From: a virus
DNA length: 22,228 nt
Virus record (IMG/VR): IMGVR_UViG_3300030406_000545
Coordinates: 1 to 22,228 of that record
Direction: 5' to 3' (one strand)
Part shown: positions 1 through 6,127 of the stretch, piece by piece
Layout: the number at the start of each line of letters is the position of its first letter
Position numbering within the stretch: position 1 is the stretch's first letter
Made by a program: the position numbers and the translations under genes
The notes under the pieces: model-generated
Database searches by the model: none
What the model saw: the letters and a program-made list of their open reading frames with translations, nothing else
Told to the model about the DNA's origin: nothing

Positions 1-672
1 CCATTCTTCTATAAAGGTAACGTGTTTAGGTTTTGTTATGTTATCTGATAACTTTTTGTTTCTATCAAAGTCAAATTCTATATAAAGTGCATCTGCTAAT
101 GTGTTATAGAGTTTTTTATCTTTTACAAGTAACTTACCTACTATCTGTAAATAGTATTGTTTAGTTTCATCATCTAATAATGTAGGCATACCAACAGCCT
201 TATTATGTTTATTTATAAGTGCTTTATAGTTTTCATCAGGTAAAGGTATTGGTTTGTTTTTATTTATAGGTGTTATTTTATCTGTTGCAGGGTTAGCAAA
301 ATCACCATCATTATCAGGTATACCTGCATTTAATCCTAGTATTGCTAATAAAGAATATCTGCGACAATAAGTTATAGCACCGCCTTCTTTATGCATAGGG
401 TTGCCACCACCACCTGTATTATTAGGTAACAACATTTCTGATGTTATAGATTCACCAGATGTATGCAGTAGGTTAGTTATTAATACATTCTTTCCTTCTA
501 CAACTTTTGTTGTATGTACAACAGCCAAACCATTTGAGGCTAATGCAGGGTTAACAGTAGATAGAACTGTAGATAGGTCAGCAAACTTACCATATTGTGC
601 TGTATCTTTTTCTTCTATTGTGCCTACTTGCTTTATAAACTTACATAAGGCTGCTGTTATTTCTTTAGTCAT
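1..672 (-). CDS. erf: ERF-family single-strand annealing protein (3' end cut by window)
   Basis: ERF proteins coat single-stranded DNA and anneal complementary strands during phage recombination and genome repair or circularisation. The frame is open from the ATG at 672 to the left edge, giving 224 residues with no stop, so the C-terminus lies outside. The ERF core is clear: YGKFADLSTVLSTVNPALASNGL (about residues 27-49), a hydrophobic strand NVLITNLLHTSGESI (62-76), and the hallmark GGAITYCRRYSLLAILGL (97-114) followed by an acidic DNDGD (120-124). The start directly follows the TAA of the upstream gene at 673, so the two are co-transcribed. The PD-(D/E)XK exonuclease at 2063-2686 is a plausible partner, as in lambda Exo/Beta, although it lies in a divergent operon. 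Confidence 0.9.
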   Translation of the reverse strand, partial: MTKEITAALCKFIKQVGTIEEKDTAQYGKFADLSTVLSTVNPALASNGLAVVHTTKVVEGKNVLITNLLHTSGESITSEMLLPNNTGGGGNPMHKEGGAITYCRRYSLLAILGLNAGIPDNDGDFANPATDKITPINKNKPIPLPDENYKALINKHNKAVGMPTLLDDETKQYYLQIVGKLLVKDKKLYNTLADALYIEFDFDRNKKLSDNITKPKHVTFIEEW

Positions 673-894
673 TTACTTTTTTTCTGTTTTTTTCACTTTT
701 CTTTCTTCTAAATCTTCAAAAGGGTCTGTGTTTACCCACTCTCCATTTGTTAATACTTTCAGACCTTTCTTATCATTTGGATTGAACCATAATGTACCTT
801 CTGGTATATCTTTAATATCTCTGTAACCAAAACCATCTGGTATATCATTTGTTTTTGCTTTATCCCAGACCTTAGGTAAATTGTTTTCTGTCAT
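673..894 (-). CDS. Small hypothetical protein upstream of ERF
   Basis: A 73-residue soluble protein that I do not recognise. It has a central segment rich in Gly, Pro and aromatic residues (DGFGYRDIKDIPEGTLWFNP, about 20-39) and a charged tail of Glu, Arg and Lys (about 60-73). There is no signal peptide or membrane segment. Its TAA abuts the ERF ATG, so it sits in the recombination operon; an accessory role in DNA metabolism is inferred only from position. The single obvious ATG at 894 is used. Confidence 0.6.
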   Translation of the reverse strand: MTENNLPKVWDKAKTNDIPDGFGYRDIKDIPEGTLWFNPNDKKGLKVLTNGEWVNTDPFEDLEERKVKKTEKK

Positions 895-921
895 TTACTA
901 AATATATTTTTCTTAGTATAG

Positions 922-1116
922 CTATGGTTTACCCTTATGGCAATCATGGTTGTTTATAAATTGTCTTAATCGTTCATTATCTGCTATAACTTCTGCCAGT
1001 AATTCATAAGGGTCATTTATCCCTGCTAACTCTGTTCTTAGCATTTTTTTACGTCTATTCTTATCAGCTAATGTACAGGACATTGCATTAGTAGACTTAT
1101 GAGCTAACGATAACAT
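922..1116 (-). CDS. Small hypothetical protein, first gene of leftward operon
   Basis: A 64-residue protein, unrecognised. The N-terminal third is basic (KNRRKKML, about 19-26). The middle is a predicted amphipathic helix (PYELLAEVIADNERLRQFIN, about 36-55) that could self-associate. Two Cys (14 and 59) and a His near the C-terminus are not arranged as an obvious metal site. It is the promoter-proximal gene of the operon leading to ERF. The ATG at 1116 is the first in frame; later in-frame ATGs (residue 12) cannot be excluded, and no strong Shine-Dalgarno sequence is visible. Confidence 0.5.
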   Translation of the reverse strand: MLSLAHKSTNAMSCTLADKNRRKKMLRTELAGINDPYELLAEVIADNERLRQFINNHDCHKGKP

Positions 1117-1225
1117 ATATATGGTGTATGTAAAGATTTAATACAATCCATATAGCGTTACGTTGATCTCTCGGTTTTTAGATGGTCTATTAATGTACAA
1201 ATATTGTTAAATTTTTGACCAATTT
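1117..1225. promoter_or_regulatory. Divergent intergenic region with candidate promoters
   Basis: This 109-bp gap separates leftward and rightward operons, so it should hold at least one promoter per direction. Rightward, TTGATC (1163-1168) and TCTATT (1186-1191) are 17 bp apart, a fair sigma-70-type pair ahead of the ATG at 1226. Leftward, the AT-rich tract at 1120-1160 offers only weak -10-like hexamers. The string CTCTCGGT (1168-1175) also occurs in the leaders of the genes starting at 5418 and 6120. Neither promoter is close to consensus. Confidence 0.35.
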
Positions 1226-1807
1226 ATGAACACTTTAAGGCCAGTTTTGGACAGGGACTTAATTACTAAGATTCTAGAAATAAAGCCAAAATACATTACA
1301 ACAACTGCATTTTTAAATTTGCTTCTGGAAGATGCGTACAATGCAAGATGCAAAAATGAAAAAAATATGGCACTATATATACATAAAGATAATAAGTTTG
1401 AAAGTAAGAAATTAGACAATAAGAGCATAGATAAAGACTTAGAAAGAAAAGAACAAAAAGAAAAAATTAATAAAAAAGAAAAACAAGAAAAGAATATACC
1501 AGATGATTTAAAACACTTTCAAACTCTTATAGATGACTTCTGGAAAGTTAAGAAAGGTTCTAAATCTATACAGGCATGGAAATTACAGATAACAGAATAT
1601 AGAAAGTTCATAGATAAGTATGGTGAACAGGTGTTAAGAGATCAATTAGAAGCAGGGATACTTGCAGGTACTTGGAAGGGTTTAAAAATGAGTCATTATG
1701 AAGAACAAATGAAACGTGTAAAAAGGTTTGATAAAGAACCAGAAAAAGAAGTTATACACCCTGCTCAAAGGGTTGTACAGTTTGATGAAATGGGGAACTT
1801 AATCTGA
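1226..1807 (+). CDS. Lys/Glu-rich hypothetical protein, possible DNA-binding or replication accessory
   Basis: A 193-residue protein in three parts. The N-terminal segment (about 1-42) contains KYITTTAFLNLLLEDAYN, which resembles N-terminal segments I recall from cyanobacterial and phage proteins and could be a small helical DNA-binding fold. A very charged Lys/Glu linker follows (about 55-92). The C-terminal helical domain (about 95-170) carries FWKVKKGSKSIQAWKL and GILAGTWKGL. No catalytic motif is visible. It leads a rightward operon with the gene at 1807 and the exonuclease at 2063, which points to DNA metabolism. The stop overlaps the next ATG (TGATG). Function is unassigned. Confidence 0.7.
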   Translation: MNTLRPVLDRDLITKILEIKPKYITTTAFLNLLLEDAYNARCKNEKNMALYIHKDNKFESKKLDNKSIDKDLERKEQKEKINKKEKQEKNIPDDLKHFQTLIDDFWKVKKGSKSIQAWKLQITEYRKFIDKYGEQVLRDQLEAGILAGTWKGLKMSHYEEQMKRVKRFDKEPEKEVIHPAQRVVQFDEMGNLI

Positions 1808-2079
1808 TGGATAGTTTATTTGGTGGTGGTGCAAAAAAAACACTACGCATGATGGTAAAAAAAGGTCTTATAAAGGTAGAAGATCTAGATACACCTCCTT
1901 CTGGTTGGTTTATTGCTATGGGTTATGACAGGGAAAATAAAACAGGAAAATGGAAACGTATTTTACGTACAGAATGTGGTTCTAGGCCGTCATTACCTGT
2001 ACATAAATTACCAAAATATAGAAATAGTCTTACAGGTAAAATAACTTTTGATCCTGTGGAATATGAAAAGCAAAATTAA
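1807..2079 (+). CDS. Small basic hypothetical protein
   Basis: A 90-residue basic protein, unrecognised. Notable strings are LFGGGAKKTLRMMVKKGLIK (4-23), PSGWFIAMGYDRENKTGKWK (31-50) and a single Cys (57). The pattern of aromatic and basic residues would suit nucleic-acid contact, but that is inference. Its ATG overlaps the previous stop by one base, and its last 17 bases overlap the start of the exonuclease gene, so the three are translationally linked. Confidence 0.6.
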   Translation: MDSLFGGGAKKTLRMMVKKGLIKVEDLDTPPSGWFIAMGYDRENKTGKWKRILRTECGSRPSLPVHKLPKYRNSLTGKITFDPVEYEKQN

Positions 2080-2686
2080 AGATATTTTAGTACAAGATCC
2101 CTTTGTAGAGTTTTATCCAGAACCACATAAGTATTACGATTTAAAACGTAAATGCTATGTAGCAAGATCTGTTAGTGATGTAGTAAAAACAAGTGATTTT
2201 GTTAGTAAAAATATGGAACAGGCTGCAATACGTGGTACTGCAATACATGAAGCTGCACAAATATGGTGTGAAACAAAAGATAAGACACTAGCATTAGCGT
2301 ATGCAAAGGAATATAAACAATGGGTAAAACATTTAATTAATTATCGTATGTGGGATACATGGGAATGTGTTGCTAATGAATTACGTATGGTGGACAGGAA
2401 AAGAGATATAGCAGGTAGTTTAGATGCAGTATTACAACATAAAGAAACAGGTGTTTTATGTCTAGCTGATTTTAAGACACAAGTTAAGTACAGAAAGAAA
2501 AACCATAGGTTACAAATAGGTGGTTATGTATCGCTGTTAAATCAAAACTATCCATCTGTTACTTTATTTACCTGTAGAGTTATTTATATAACACTAGATG
2601 GCATAAAAACCCAAGAATATAACCCTGCTGAATGTATGTTTGATTATGAACAGGCAAGGAGTTTATATTTTAAAAAAGCTACTTAA
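2063..2686 (+). CDS. PD-(D/E)XK exonuclease, RecB/Cas4-like
   Basis: Likely a metal-dependent exonuclease that resects DNA ends for recombination. The family landmarks are in order in this 207-residue protein: RGTAIHEAAQ with His62, Glu106, GSLDAV with Asp121, LADFKT with Asp136 and Lys138 (the D-x-K of the active site), and QIGGYV with Gln151 and Tyr155. The ATG at 2063 is chosen because GTGGA precedes it and the only earlier in-frame start is a TTG at 2048. It ends 8 bp inside the convergent gene at 2679. Pairing with the ERF annealing protein at the left edge would give an Exo/SSAP recombination module. Confidence 0.8.
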   Translation: MKSKIKDILVQDPFVEFYPEPHKYYDLKRKCYVARSVSDVVKTSDFVSKNMEQAAIRGTAIHEAAQIWCETKDKTLALAYAKEYKQWVKHLINYRMWDTWECVANELRMVDRKRDIAGSLDAVLQHKETGVLCLADFKTQVKYRKKNHRLQIGGYVSLLNQNYPSVTLFTCRVIYITLDGIKTQEYNPAECMFDYEQARSLYFKKAT

Positions 2687-3443
2687 TTTTATGTGTATGC
2701 GGTATAACTTGATTTGGTTTAGGTACTAAATAAACATCTGCACATACATTATAAAAAGGGCTATCTTCTGTTACACGTATACCATTAGCAAGTAAAGATC
2801 CGCATTCACGTATTCTTGCTATCTGCCAATCTAAACGCTTGTTTTCTAATATCTGCTGCTGTAATTTTACTTGTGTTGTAGCAGCCTTTTCACAAGTAGA
2901 TTGTAATGTGCGATCTAAGGGAATAGTAAAGTTGAGGCTAAAACCACTATTTATTGCAAAACTGTCTTTGTTTGTTCCGCTATAGTTTTGTTGATAAAAA
3001 AGAATATCACCAGGGTTATCAGGTACACCATCATCATTTGCATCTGTAGGATCATAAAATGGTGTTTCGTAGTAGTCTCTAAAAGGTTTTCTATAGTTAG
3101 CACCAAAAGTAACAAATGGGCTAAACGATAAGGTAGCACCCTGACATACAATATTATTTCCAAACTGCTGAGTAGTCATATTGCCATTTATGGATTGTAT
3201 AGCCATATTGGTCACCGAGCCATTATTTGATTGTGAAACAGCATTAGCTAACACTTGTGTAGGAGATAGAAGGATTACTGGGAGAACACTGAGGTAGTTG
3301 TGACTACGCTTTCTGATTCTATTGACCTGTTTATTACTGTTATGTTTTGAAGGCCTGGTGCTTTGTATGTTTCTGTAAATTGAAACGCATTTCCTTCTGA
3401 TACTGTCCAGTTTGGTTTGTTGTTTAGATTTAATCCTGTCCAT
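2679..3443 (-). CDS. Secreted or envelope-type cyanophage protein, start uncertain
   Basis: The convincing part begins with a signal-peptide-like stretch LSVLPVILLSPTQVLA (about residues 51-66 if the ATG at 3443 is used). It continues through a beta-rich region (SVTNMAIQSINGN, CQGATLSFSPFVTFG), an Asp-rich loop (DPTDANDDGVPDNPGD) and a C-terminal helical part with four Cys. From memory this matches a family of unknown function repeated in marine cyanophages. The start is odd: no ATG, GTG or TTG lies just before the signal sequence, so the first usable codon is the ATG at 3443. That makes a 169-bp overlap with the upstream gene and a very basic 50-residue extension. A frameshift or a rare start codon is possible. 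Confidence 0.65.
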   Translation of the reverse strand: MDRIKSKQQTKLDSIRRKCVSIYRNIQSTRPSKHNSNKQVNRIRKRSHNYLSVLPVILLSPTQVLANAVSQSNNGSVTNMAIQSINGNMTTQQFGNNIVCQGATLSFSPFVTFGANYRKPFRDYYETPFYDPTDANDDGVPDNPGDILFYQQNYSGTNKDSFAINSGFSLNFTIPLDRTLQSTCEKAATTQVKLQQQILENKRLDWQIARIRECGSLLANGIRVTEDSPFYNVCADVYLVPKPNQVIPHTHKIK

Positions 3444-3697
3444 GTATATACCTGACCATTTACAGTTTCATTAATATTTGTTGGCTTTGGTGTAATACTG
3501 TCACCATCCATAGATACCCCAACACCTGTAACTGTATATTCATATCCTGTAGAAAAGTCTGTTGATGTAATTGTTTCTGTAATAGATGTTGTACTGTTTG
3601 TGGTGCTTGAAGTCGTACCTGTTGTGAAGGCGGGCGTAATAGGCTGTGATTTAACTGGTATGACATATAAAAACAGTAGCAGTATCAATTTTTTCAT
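3275..3697 (-). CDS. Secreted Ser/Thr-rich beta protein, cyanophage family
   Basis: A 140-residue protein with an N-terminal signal peptide: MKK, hydrophobic LILLLFLYVIPV, likely cleavage after KS-Q near residue 18. The mature part is almost free of charged clusters and rich in Ser/Thr and beta-forming repeats (GTTSSTTNSTTSITETITST), then STGYEYTVTGVGV and an FTETYKAPGLQNITVINRSI segment. From memory, proteins with this C-terminal pattern occur in marine cyanophages beside relatives of the genes on both sides. It probably acts in the periplasm or on the cell surface; the activity is unknown. It begins 3 bp after the previous gene and overlaps the next. Confidence 0.75.
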   Translation of the reverse strand: MKKLILLLFLYVIPVKSQPITPAFTTGTTSSTTNSTTSITETITSTDFSTGYEYTVTGVGVSMDGDSITPKPTNINETVNGQVYTWTGLNLNNKPNWTVSEGNAFQFTETYKAPGLQNITVINRSIESESVVTTTSVFSQ

Positions 3698-3700
3698 TCA

Positions 3701-4186
3701 TTATTTAGTTGTTACCTCAGTTACAAATTGTCCTGTTGTTATAGAACCTGCCCCACCTGGATCTAAATCTGTGATTGTATGATCTGCTTTCATAGTTACA
3801 TCAAATCCAGTACCTACACCAGCAGCAGTAGATGTGACACTACCAAAATTATTTACCTCACCAACTTCTAAATCACCAGATTGTAATGTATCAGGTAATA
3901 TTAAAGATTCTGTTAAAGCCCAGTTTGTTGCATTTGAGTTTATAGAATATTGCCCTGCATCAAAAGTTACTGCATTAGTTGTTGAGTTAACGCTAAAACC
4001 ACCTAACTTATCTCCTGAGTTAGATGTGCCTACATTAGTACCAGATGCACTATAAGAACCACCTAATCTTTCTACTTGCGTACCTGCTGCATTTACCTGT
4101 ATAGATACAGATGTTGTTAACTTGCTACTCACATCACAGTAAGCTGGTGTAGAAAATAAAAAAATAAAAGGTAGTAGTTTTTTCAT
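3701..4186 (-). CDS. Secreted beta-rich protein, cyanophage family
   Basis: A 161-residue protein with a typical signal peptide: MKK, LLPFIFLFSTPA, cleavage expected near AYC-D (residues 16-18). The mature chain is Gly/Ser/Thr/Asn-rich and beta-like: STKLT-type start DVSSKLTTSVSIQVNAAGTQ, ERLGGSYSASGTNVG, and a C-terminus AGSITTGQFVTEVTTK that I recall from cyanophage homologues of unknown function. The only Cys is at the signal cleavage region. Its ATG overlaps the TGA of the membrane protein gene at 4183, so translation is coupled. It probably functions outside the inner membrane. Confidence 0.75.
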   Translation of the reverse strand: MKKLLPFIFLFSTPAYCDVSSKLTTSVSIQVNAAGTQVERLGGSYSASGTNVGTSNSGDKLGGFSVNSTTNAVTFDAGQYSINSNATNWALTESLILPDTLQSGDLEVGEVNNFGSVTSTAAGVGTGFDVTMKADHTITDLDPGGAGSITTGQFVTEVTTK

Positions 4187-4566
4187 GTTTTTGATTTAGG
4201 GTCTACTTCTTTCACACCAATAATTTTGATTGGTTCTTGTATTATTCTTATAGTTTGCACGTTTTCATTAGAGTTTGCAACAGTTTTACCCTCTTCTATC
4301 TTTTCATCTTTCTTTTTTTTACCGCCTGGTGTGATATTAAAAGTTGCTAAACAGCCTGTAAATACTGAAGCTATGAATGTTATATCTTTAACCTCTCTAT
4401 CTTCTGTCAGACCAGGTATTGTTATGTAATTAAGGCTAATAATAAAACCAGCCCATACCATAACTCCTAACCTGATAAACGTGCCAAGTATCTCTAGTTG
4501 TTCTTCTTTATCGTCAAACTTTTCTTTTAGTTTTTGTAGAGGATTTTTAGATTTTTGCTCTGACAT
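4183..4566 (-). CDS. Two-helix membrane protein, cyanophage family (holin-like candidate)
   Basis: A 127-residue protein. A charged N-terminus (LQKLKEKFDDKEEQLEILGT, about 10-29) precedes one hydrophobic helix (IRLGVMVWAGFIISLNYITI, about 31-50) and a second (DITFIASVFTGCLATFNI, about 61-78). A cytoplasmic-type tail follows, starting GGKKKKDEK. From memory this layout is common in marine cyanophages. Size and two membrane helices would fit a holin or another membrane effector, but no lysin lies in the window and the role is unproven. It heads the leftward cluster of three secreted proteins and is coupled to the next gene by ATGA. Confidence 0.7.
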   Translation of the reverse strand: MSEQKSKNPLQKLKEKFDDKEEQLEILGTFIRLGVMVWAGFIISLNYITIPGLTEDREVKDITFIASVFTGCLATFNITPGGKKKKDEKIEEGKTVANSNENVQTIRIIQEPIKIIGVKEVDPKSKT

Positions 4567-4578
4567 GGGTTTTTAATC

Positions 4579-4584
4579 TATAAT
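4579..4584 (+). promoter_or_regulatory. Candidate -10 element (TATAAT) for the rightward pair
   Basis: A perfect TATAAT lies 24 bp before the GTG start at 4609, in the 42-bp gap between divergent genes. A TTGCTC at 4555-4560, 18 bp upstream, is the best -35 match and lies inside the neighbouring coding region. The exact -10 match and its position give moderate support. Confidence 0.4.
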
Positions 4585-4608
4585 AGCTGTAGATCAGGGT
4601 AAAGAAAA

Positions 4609-4839
4609 GTGATAGAAGTAGTAGCAGCAGTAGGTGGGGCAATGTTAACAGCCTGTTTTGTATCTGTAGGTTCTGTATCTTATAGAGGTAGGCAATCAAG
4701 GGATGACTTAGTAAGGAATACAACAGCAATAGAATTATTAACAACAAAGATAGATGATATGCATGATGATATGAAAGAGGTATTTCACAGGCTTAAGGAA
4801 GTAGAACTGGCTGTAGCAGAAATAAAGCCCAGAAGGTAA
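4609..4839 (+). CDS. Small membrane-anchored coiled-coil protein
   Basis: A 76-residue protein starting at GTG. Residues 3-25 (EVVAAVGGAMLTACFVSVGSV) form one membrane helix. A basic turn (YRGRQSRDD) then leads to a long helix with heptad-like spacing of Leu, Ile and Val (about 37-70). One membrane anchor plus a coiled coil is a common plan for small phage proteins near lysis genes, and I recall similar proteins in marine cyanophages. The biochemical role is unknown. It is the first gene of a two-gene rightward unit that runs into a convergent operon. Confidence 0.65.
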   Translation: MIEVVAAVGGAMLTACFVSVGSVSYRGRQSRDDLVRNTTAIELLTTKIDDMHDDMKEVFHRLKEVELAVAEIKPRR

Positions 4840-4937
4840 TAAAAGGCTGTCTAGCTTTGCGATGGGGATTAAACAGCCTTGTAGATGACCAATTTAAACT
4901 TAACGTCTACAATATGTTTGTAAAGCAAAACAAAGCT

Positions 4938-5102
4938 ATGTACAAAATTTTAAAGCCTATACTGCTACGCTTCCTTTCTACGACAGGATGCAAAAGGTTA
5001 ATTATTGATTTATTACGTGTAGTTTGTAAGCAGACTACGAATACATTGGATGATAAAGCTGTTGATATGTTGGAACAGCAGTTGTTTCCTAAATTAAATT
5101 AG
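4938..5102 (+). CDS. Small conserved cyanophage-type protein
   Basis: A 54-residue protein beginning MYKILKPILLRFLSTTG, followed by a helical region with two Cys and an acidic patch (NTLDDKAVDMLEQQLF). From memory, proteins starting with K-I/L-L-K-P-I-L-L-R-F-L-S are found in marine cyanophages next to relatives of the preceding gene, which is why this ATG is chosen. The same frame is open upstream to a TTG at 4857, with another ATG at 4914, so a longer product (81 or 62 residues) is possible. No clear Shine-Dalgarno sequence marks any of the three. Confidence 0.55.
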   Translation: MYKILKPILLRFLSTTGCKRLIIDLLRVVCKQTTNTLDDKAVDMLEQQLFPKLN

Positions 5103-5105
5103 ACA

Positions 5106-5127
5106 ATAAAAAACCCCTAGTGGGGTT
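5106..5127 (-). terminator. Rho-independent terminator
   Basis: Read on the minus strand, the stem AACCCC-ACTA-GGGGTT (5112-5127) is followed by a T-rich run ending near 5106. It lies 16 bp beyond the stop of the leftward gene at 5143 and four bases past the stop of the rightward gene. The U-tract is on the minus transcript; on the plus strand the hairpin lacks a following T-run, so it mainly serves the leftward unit. Confidence 0.75.
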
Positions 5128-5142
5128 GTAAGTTATCAGATA

Positions 5143-5418
5143 TTATACTAATGATTGTGTAATTTCTGTCCAATCATATTCACCCCATTTTTTATCATCA
5201 CCCATACCTCCATAAGGTATAACGTGTTTTGGCATATATTGTAAAATTGCTAACCATTCTCTTAATATATCTGTTTTTGTCTGGTTTTTCCAATCTTTTT
5301 GATAATCTAAATAACCTTTTTCTTGTAAAATCTTTCCTACTTTTGCATATGTTTTAGGAAAACGTGCAGCTACACTTCTTAGCTCATGTCTAAACTCGTA
5401 ATTATGCCAGTAGTTCAT
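5143..5418 (-). CDS. Hypothetical protein under a palindrome-bearing promoter
   Basis: A 91-residue soluble protein rich in aromatic residues (MNYWHNYEFRHELRSVAARF, then YLDYQKDWKNQTKTDILREWLAILQY at about 37-62). It ends with a GGMGDDKKWGEYDW segment. I do not recognise it. The ATG at 5418 is preceded by GAGAGG about 9 bases upstream, inside a leader nearly identical to that of the gene at 6120. The promoter at 5451-5479 contains the shared GGGTATACCC palindrome, and a terminator follows the stop. It is therefore a one-gene, probably regulated unit. Confidence 0.65.
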   Translation of the reverse strand: MNYWHNYEFRHELRSVAARFPKTYAKVGKILQEKGYLDYQKDWKNQTKTDILREWLAILQYMPKHVIPYGGMGDDKKWGEYDWTEITQSLV

Positions 5419-5425
5419 TTGGATT

Positions 5426-5440
5426 ACCTCTCGGTGTTGT
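5426..5440 (-). promoter_or_regulatory. Shared leader / ribosome-binding box (copy 1)
   Basis: On the minus strand this reads ACAACACCGAGAGGT, followed by AATCCAAATG at the start of the 5418 gene. The same 15 bases recur at 6128-6142 before the gene at 6120, again followed by TCCAAATG. GAGAGG is at Shine-Dalgarno distance, but conservation reaches beyond it, so the whole box may be functional. Confidence 0.6.
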
Positions 5441-5450
5441 TTATAAATGT

Positions 5451-5479
5451 AGTATACATATAGGGTATACCCCTATAAA
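5451..5479 (-). promoter_or_regulatory. Promoter with GGGTATACCC operator
   Basis: Minus-strand -35-like TTTATA (5474-5479) and -10 TATACT (5451-5456) are 17 bp apart. The perfect palindrome GGGTATACCC (5463-5472) fills the spacer. A protein bound there would block RNA polymerase, so repression is the simplest reading. It drives the gene starting at 5418. Confidence 0.6.
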
Positions 5480-5504
5480 GGTTATGTTACAAACTTGTAA
5501 TAAT

Positions 5505-5627
5505 TAGTCAGGAGTTAGATCAGATCCAAATTGTACTCTGCCCTGTCTTTCCTATGAATTGCAATAGGTTTTGTATAACTTTCAAGTTAGGGTATCTCAC
5601 AAACCTAACTATCAGGCTTCCCGACTA
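5505..5627 (-). ncRNA. Candidate structured RNA (unrecognised)
   Basis: The ends of this 123-nt gap region pair on the minus strand: TAGTCGGGA with TCCTGACTA, nine pairs including one G-U wobble. On the plus strand the same position is an A-C mismatch, so the fold favours minus-strand RNA. Inside are AGTTAGG/CCTAACT (5604-5610 with 5585-5591) and a CCTAT/ATAGG hairpin (5551-5568). A near-palindrome TTAGATC-A-GATCCAA lies at 5515-5529. The CTAAC of that element could alternatively pair with the GTTAG of the first hairpin, allowing a switch. It lies between the stop at 5631 and the promoter at 5479, so it may be a 3' UTR or processed RNA. It is not a tRNA and matches no family I know. Confidence 0.4.
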
Positions 5628-5630
5628 TTT

Positions 5631-5816
5631 TTATTTTCTTACCTCCTTTTGTTCTATTTGTTTTATAGCTCCATTAATTAAATCTCTTACAGATTCTAAA
5701 TATATTAAATATTGTTTATTCTCTATAGCAAGCTCAATCATGCGTATTACAGACTTTTGTAAATTATTAGCTACTCTTTGACCTTTTAATTGTTGTGTAA
5801 GTTTTTCTTTGCTCAT
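5631..5816 (-). CDS. Small helical hypothetical protein
   Basis: A 61-residue, almost entirely helical, basic protein (QQLKGQRVANNLQKSVIRMI, then a Glu/Lys-rich C-terminus). No known motif. A strong AAGGAGG lies just upstream of the ATG at 5816, and that ATG overlaps the TGA of the preceding small gene (ATGA), showing coupled translation as the third gene of the leftward operon that starts at 6120. Confidence 0.6.
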   Translation of the reverse strand: MSKEKLTQQLKGQRVANNLQKSVIRMIELAIENKQYLIYLESVRDLINGAIKQIEQKEVRK

Positions 5817-5944
5817 TTGTTTACCTCCTTACAAGCTAGTTCTATACCTGCATTACAATCTGTAATTGTCATGTCATATAGAGTTGATGAAAGGGCTGTA
5901 TAAAACAACCCTGTAGCAGAAAGTATCATTAAAAAGTTTTGCAT
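5813..5944 (-). CDS. Very small membrane-type protein
   Basis: A 43-residue ORF, MQNFLMILSATGLFYTALSS and so on. Residues 3-20 form a hydrophobic helix or signal sequence; the rest has two Cys (30 and 38) and an acidic middle. It has a strong Shine-Dalgarno (GAGGAGG), overlaps the preceding stop as TAATG, and its own stop overlaps the next ATG. The packing and ribosome-binding site make it credible. The two Cys beyond the hydrophobic part would suit a disulfide in the periplasm. Function unknown. Confidence 0.6.
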   Translation of the reverse strand: MQNFLMILSATGLFYTALSSTLYDMTITDCNAGIELACKEVNK

Positions 5945-6120
5945 TAGTTTTCCTCCTCATCAAATAGATGTGCGTGTGCAAATTTGAAAGTTATAGATTT
6001 ATCATTATTTTGCTGTAAAAGGTTGAGATCGTAAGGACAAGATTTAAGCCAATTTTGAAATTCAATATCGCAACTTAGCCATTCAAAGTAAACTCTTGTA
6101 CTTTTGTTTTGTGTTTGCAT
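5944..6120 (-). CDS. Small hypothetical protein, first gene of regulated operon
   Basis: A 58-residue ORF starting MQTQNKSTRVYFEWLSCDIE and ending HLFDEEEN. It is acidic with several aromatic residues and has no recognised domain. The ATG at 6120 follows the conserved ACAACACCGAGAGGT leader, and the stop overlaps the next gene (TAATG). It is the first of three tightly coupled small genes driven by the near-consensus promoter at 6226-6252. Small early phage proteins of this kind often target host machinery, but nothing here identifies a target. Confidence 0.65.
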   Translation of the reverse strand: MQTQNKSTRVYFEWLSCDIEFQNWLKSCPYDLNLLQQNNDKSITFKFAHAHLFDEEEN

Positions 6121-6127
6121 TTGGAAA

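Noticed and set aside
401-826. A 141-codon plus-strand ORF
   Set aside because: It is antisense to the ERF gene and its small upstream neighbour, which have clear family support; the translation has no domain-like pattern.
1104-1151. A 15-residue leader ORF on the minus strand overlapping the start of the 1116 gene
   Set aside because: It could be a coupling peptide after ACCGAGAG, but the spacing to the start is too long and so short an ORF is expected by chance.
5500-5630. A possible tRNA in the structured gap
   Set aside because: There is no T-arm GGTTCGA-type sequence, no 7-bp acceptor with CCA-like end, and the hairpin sizes do not fit the cloverleaf.
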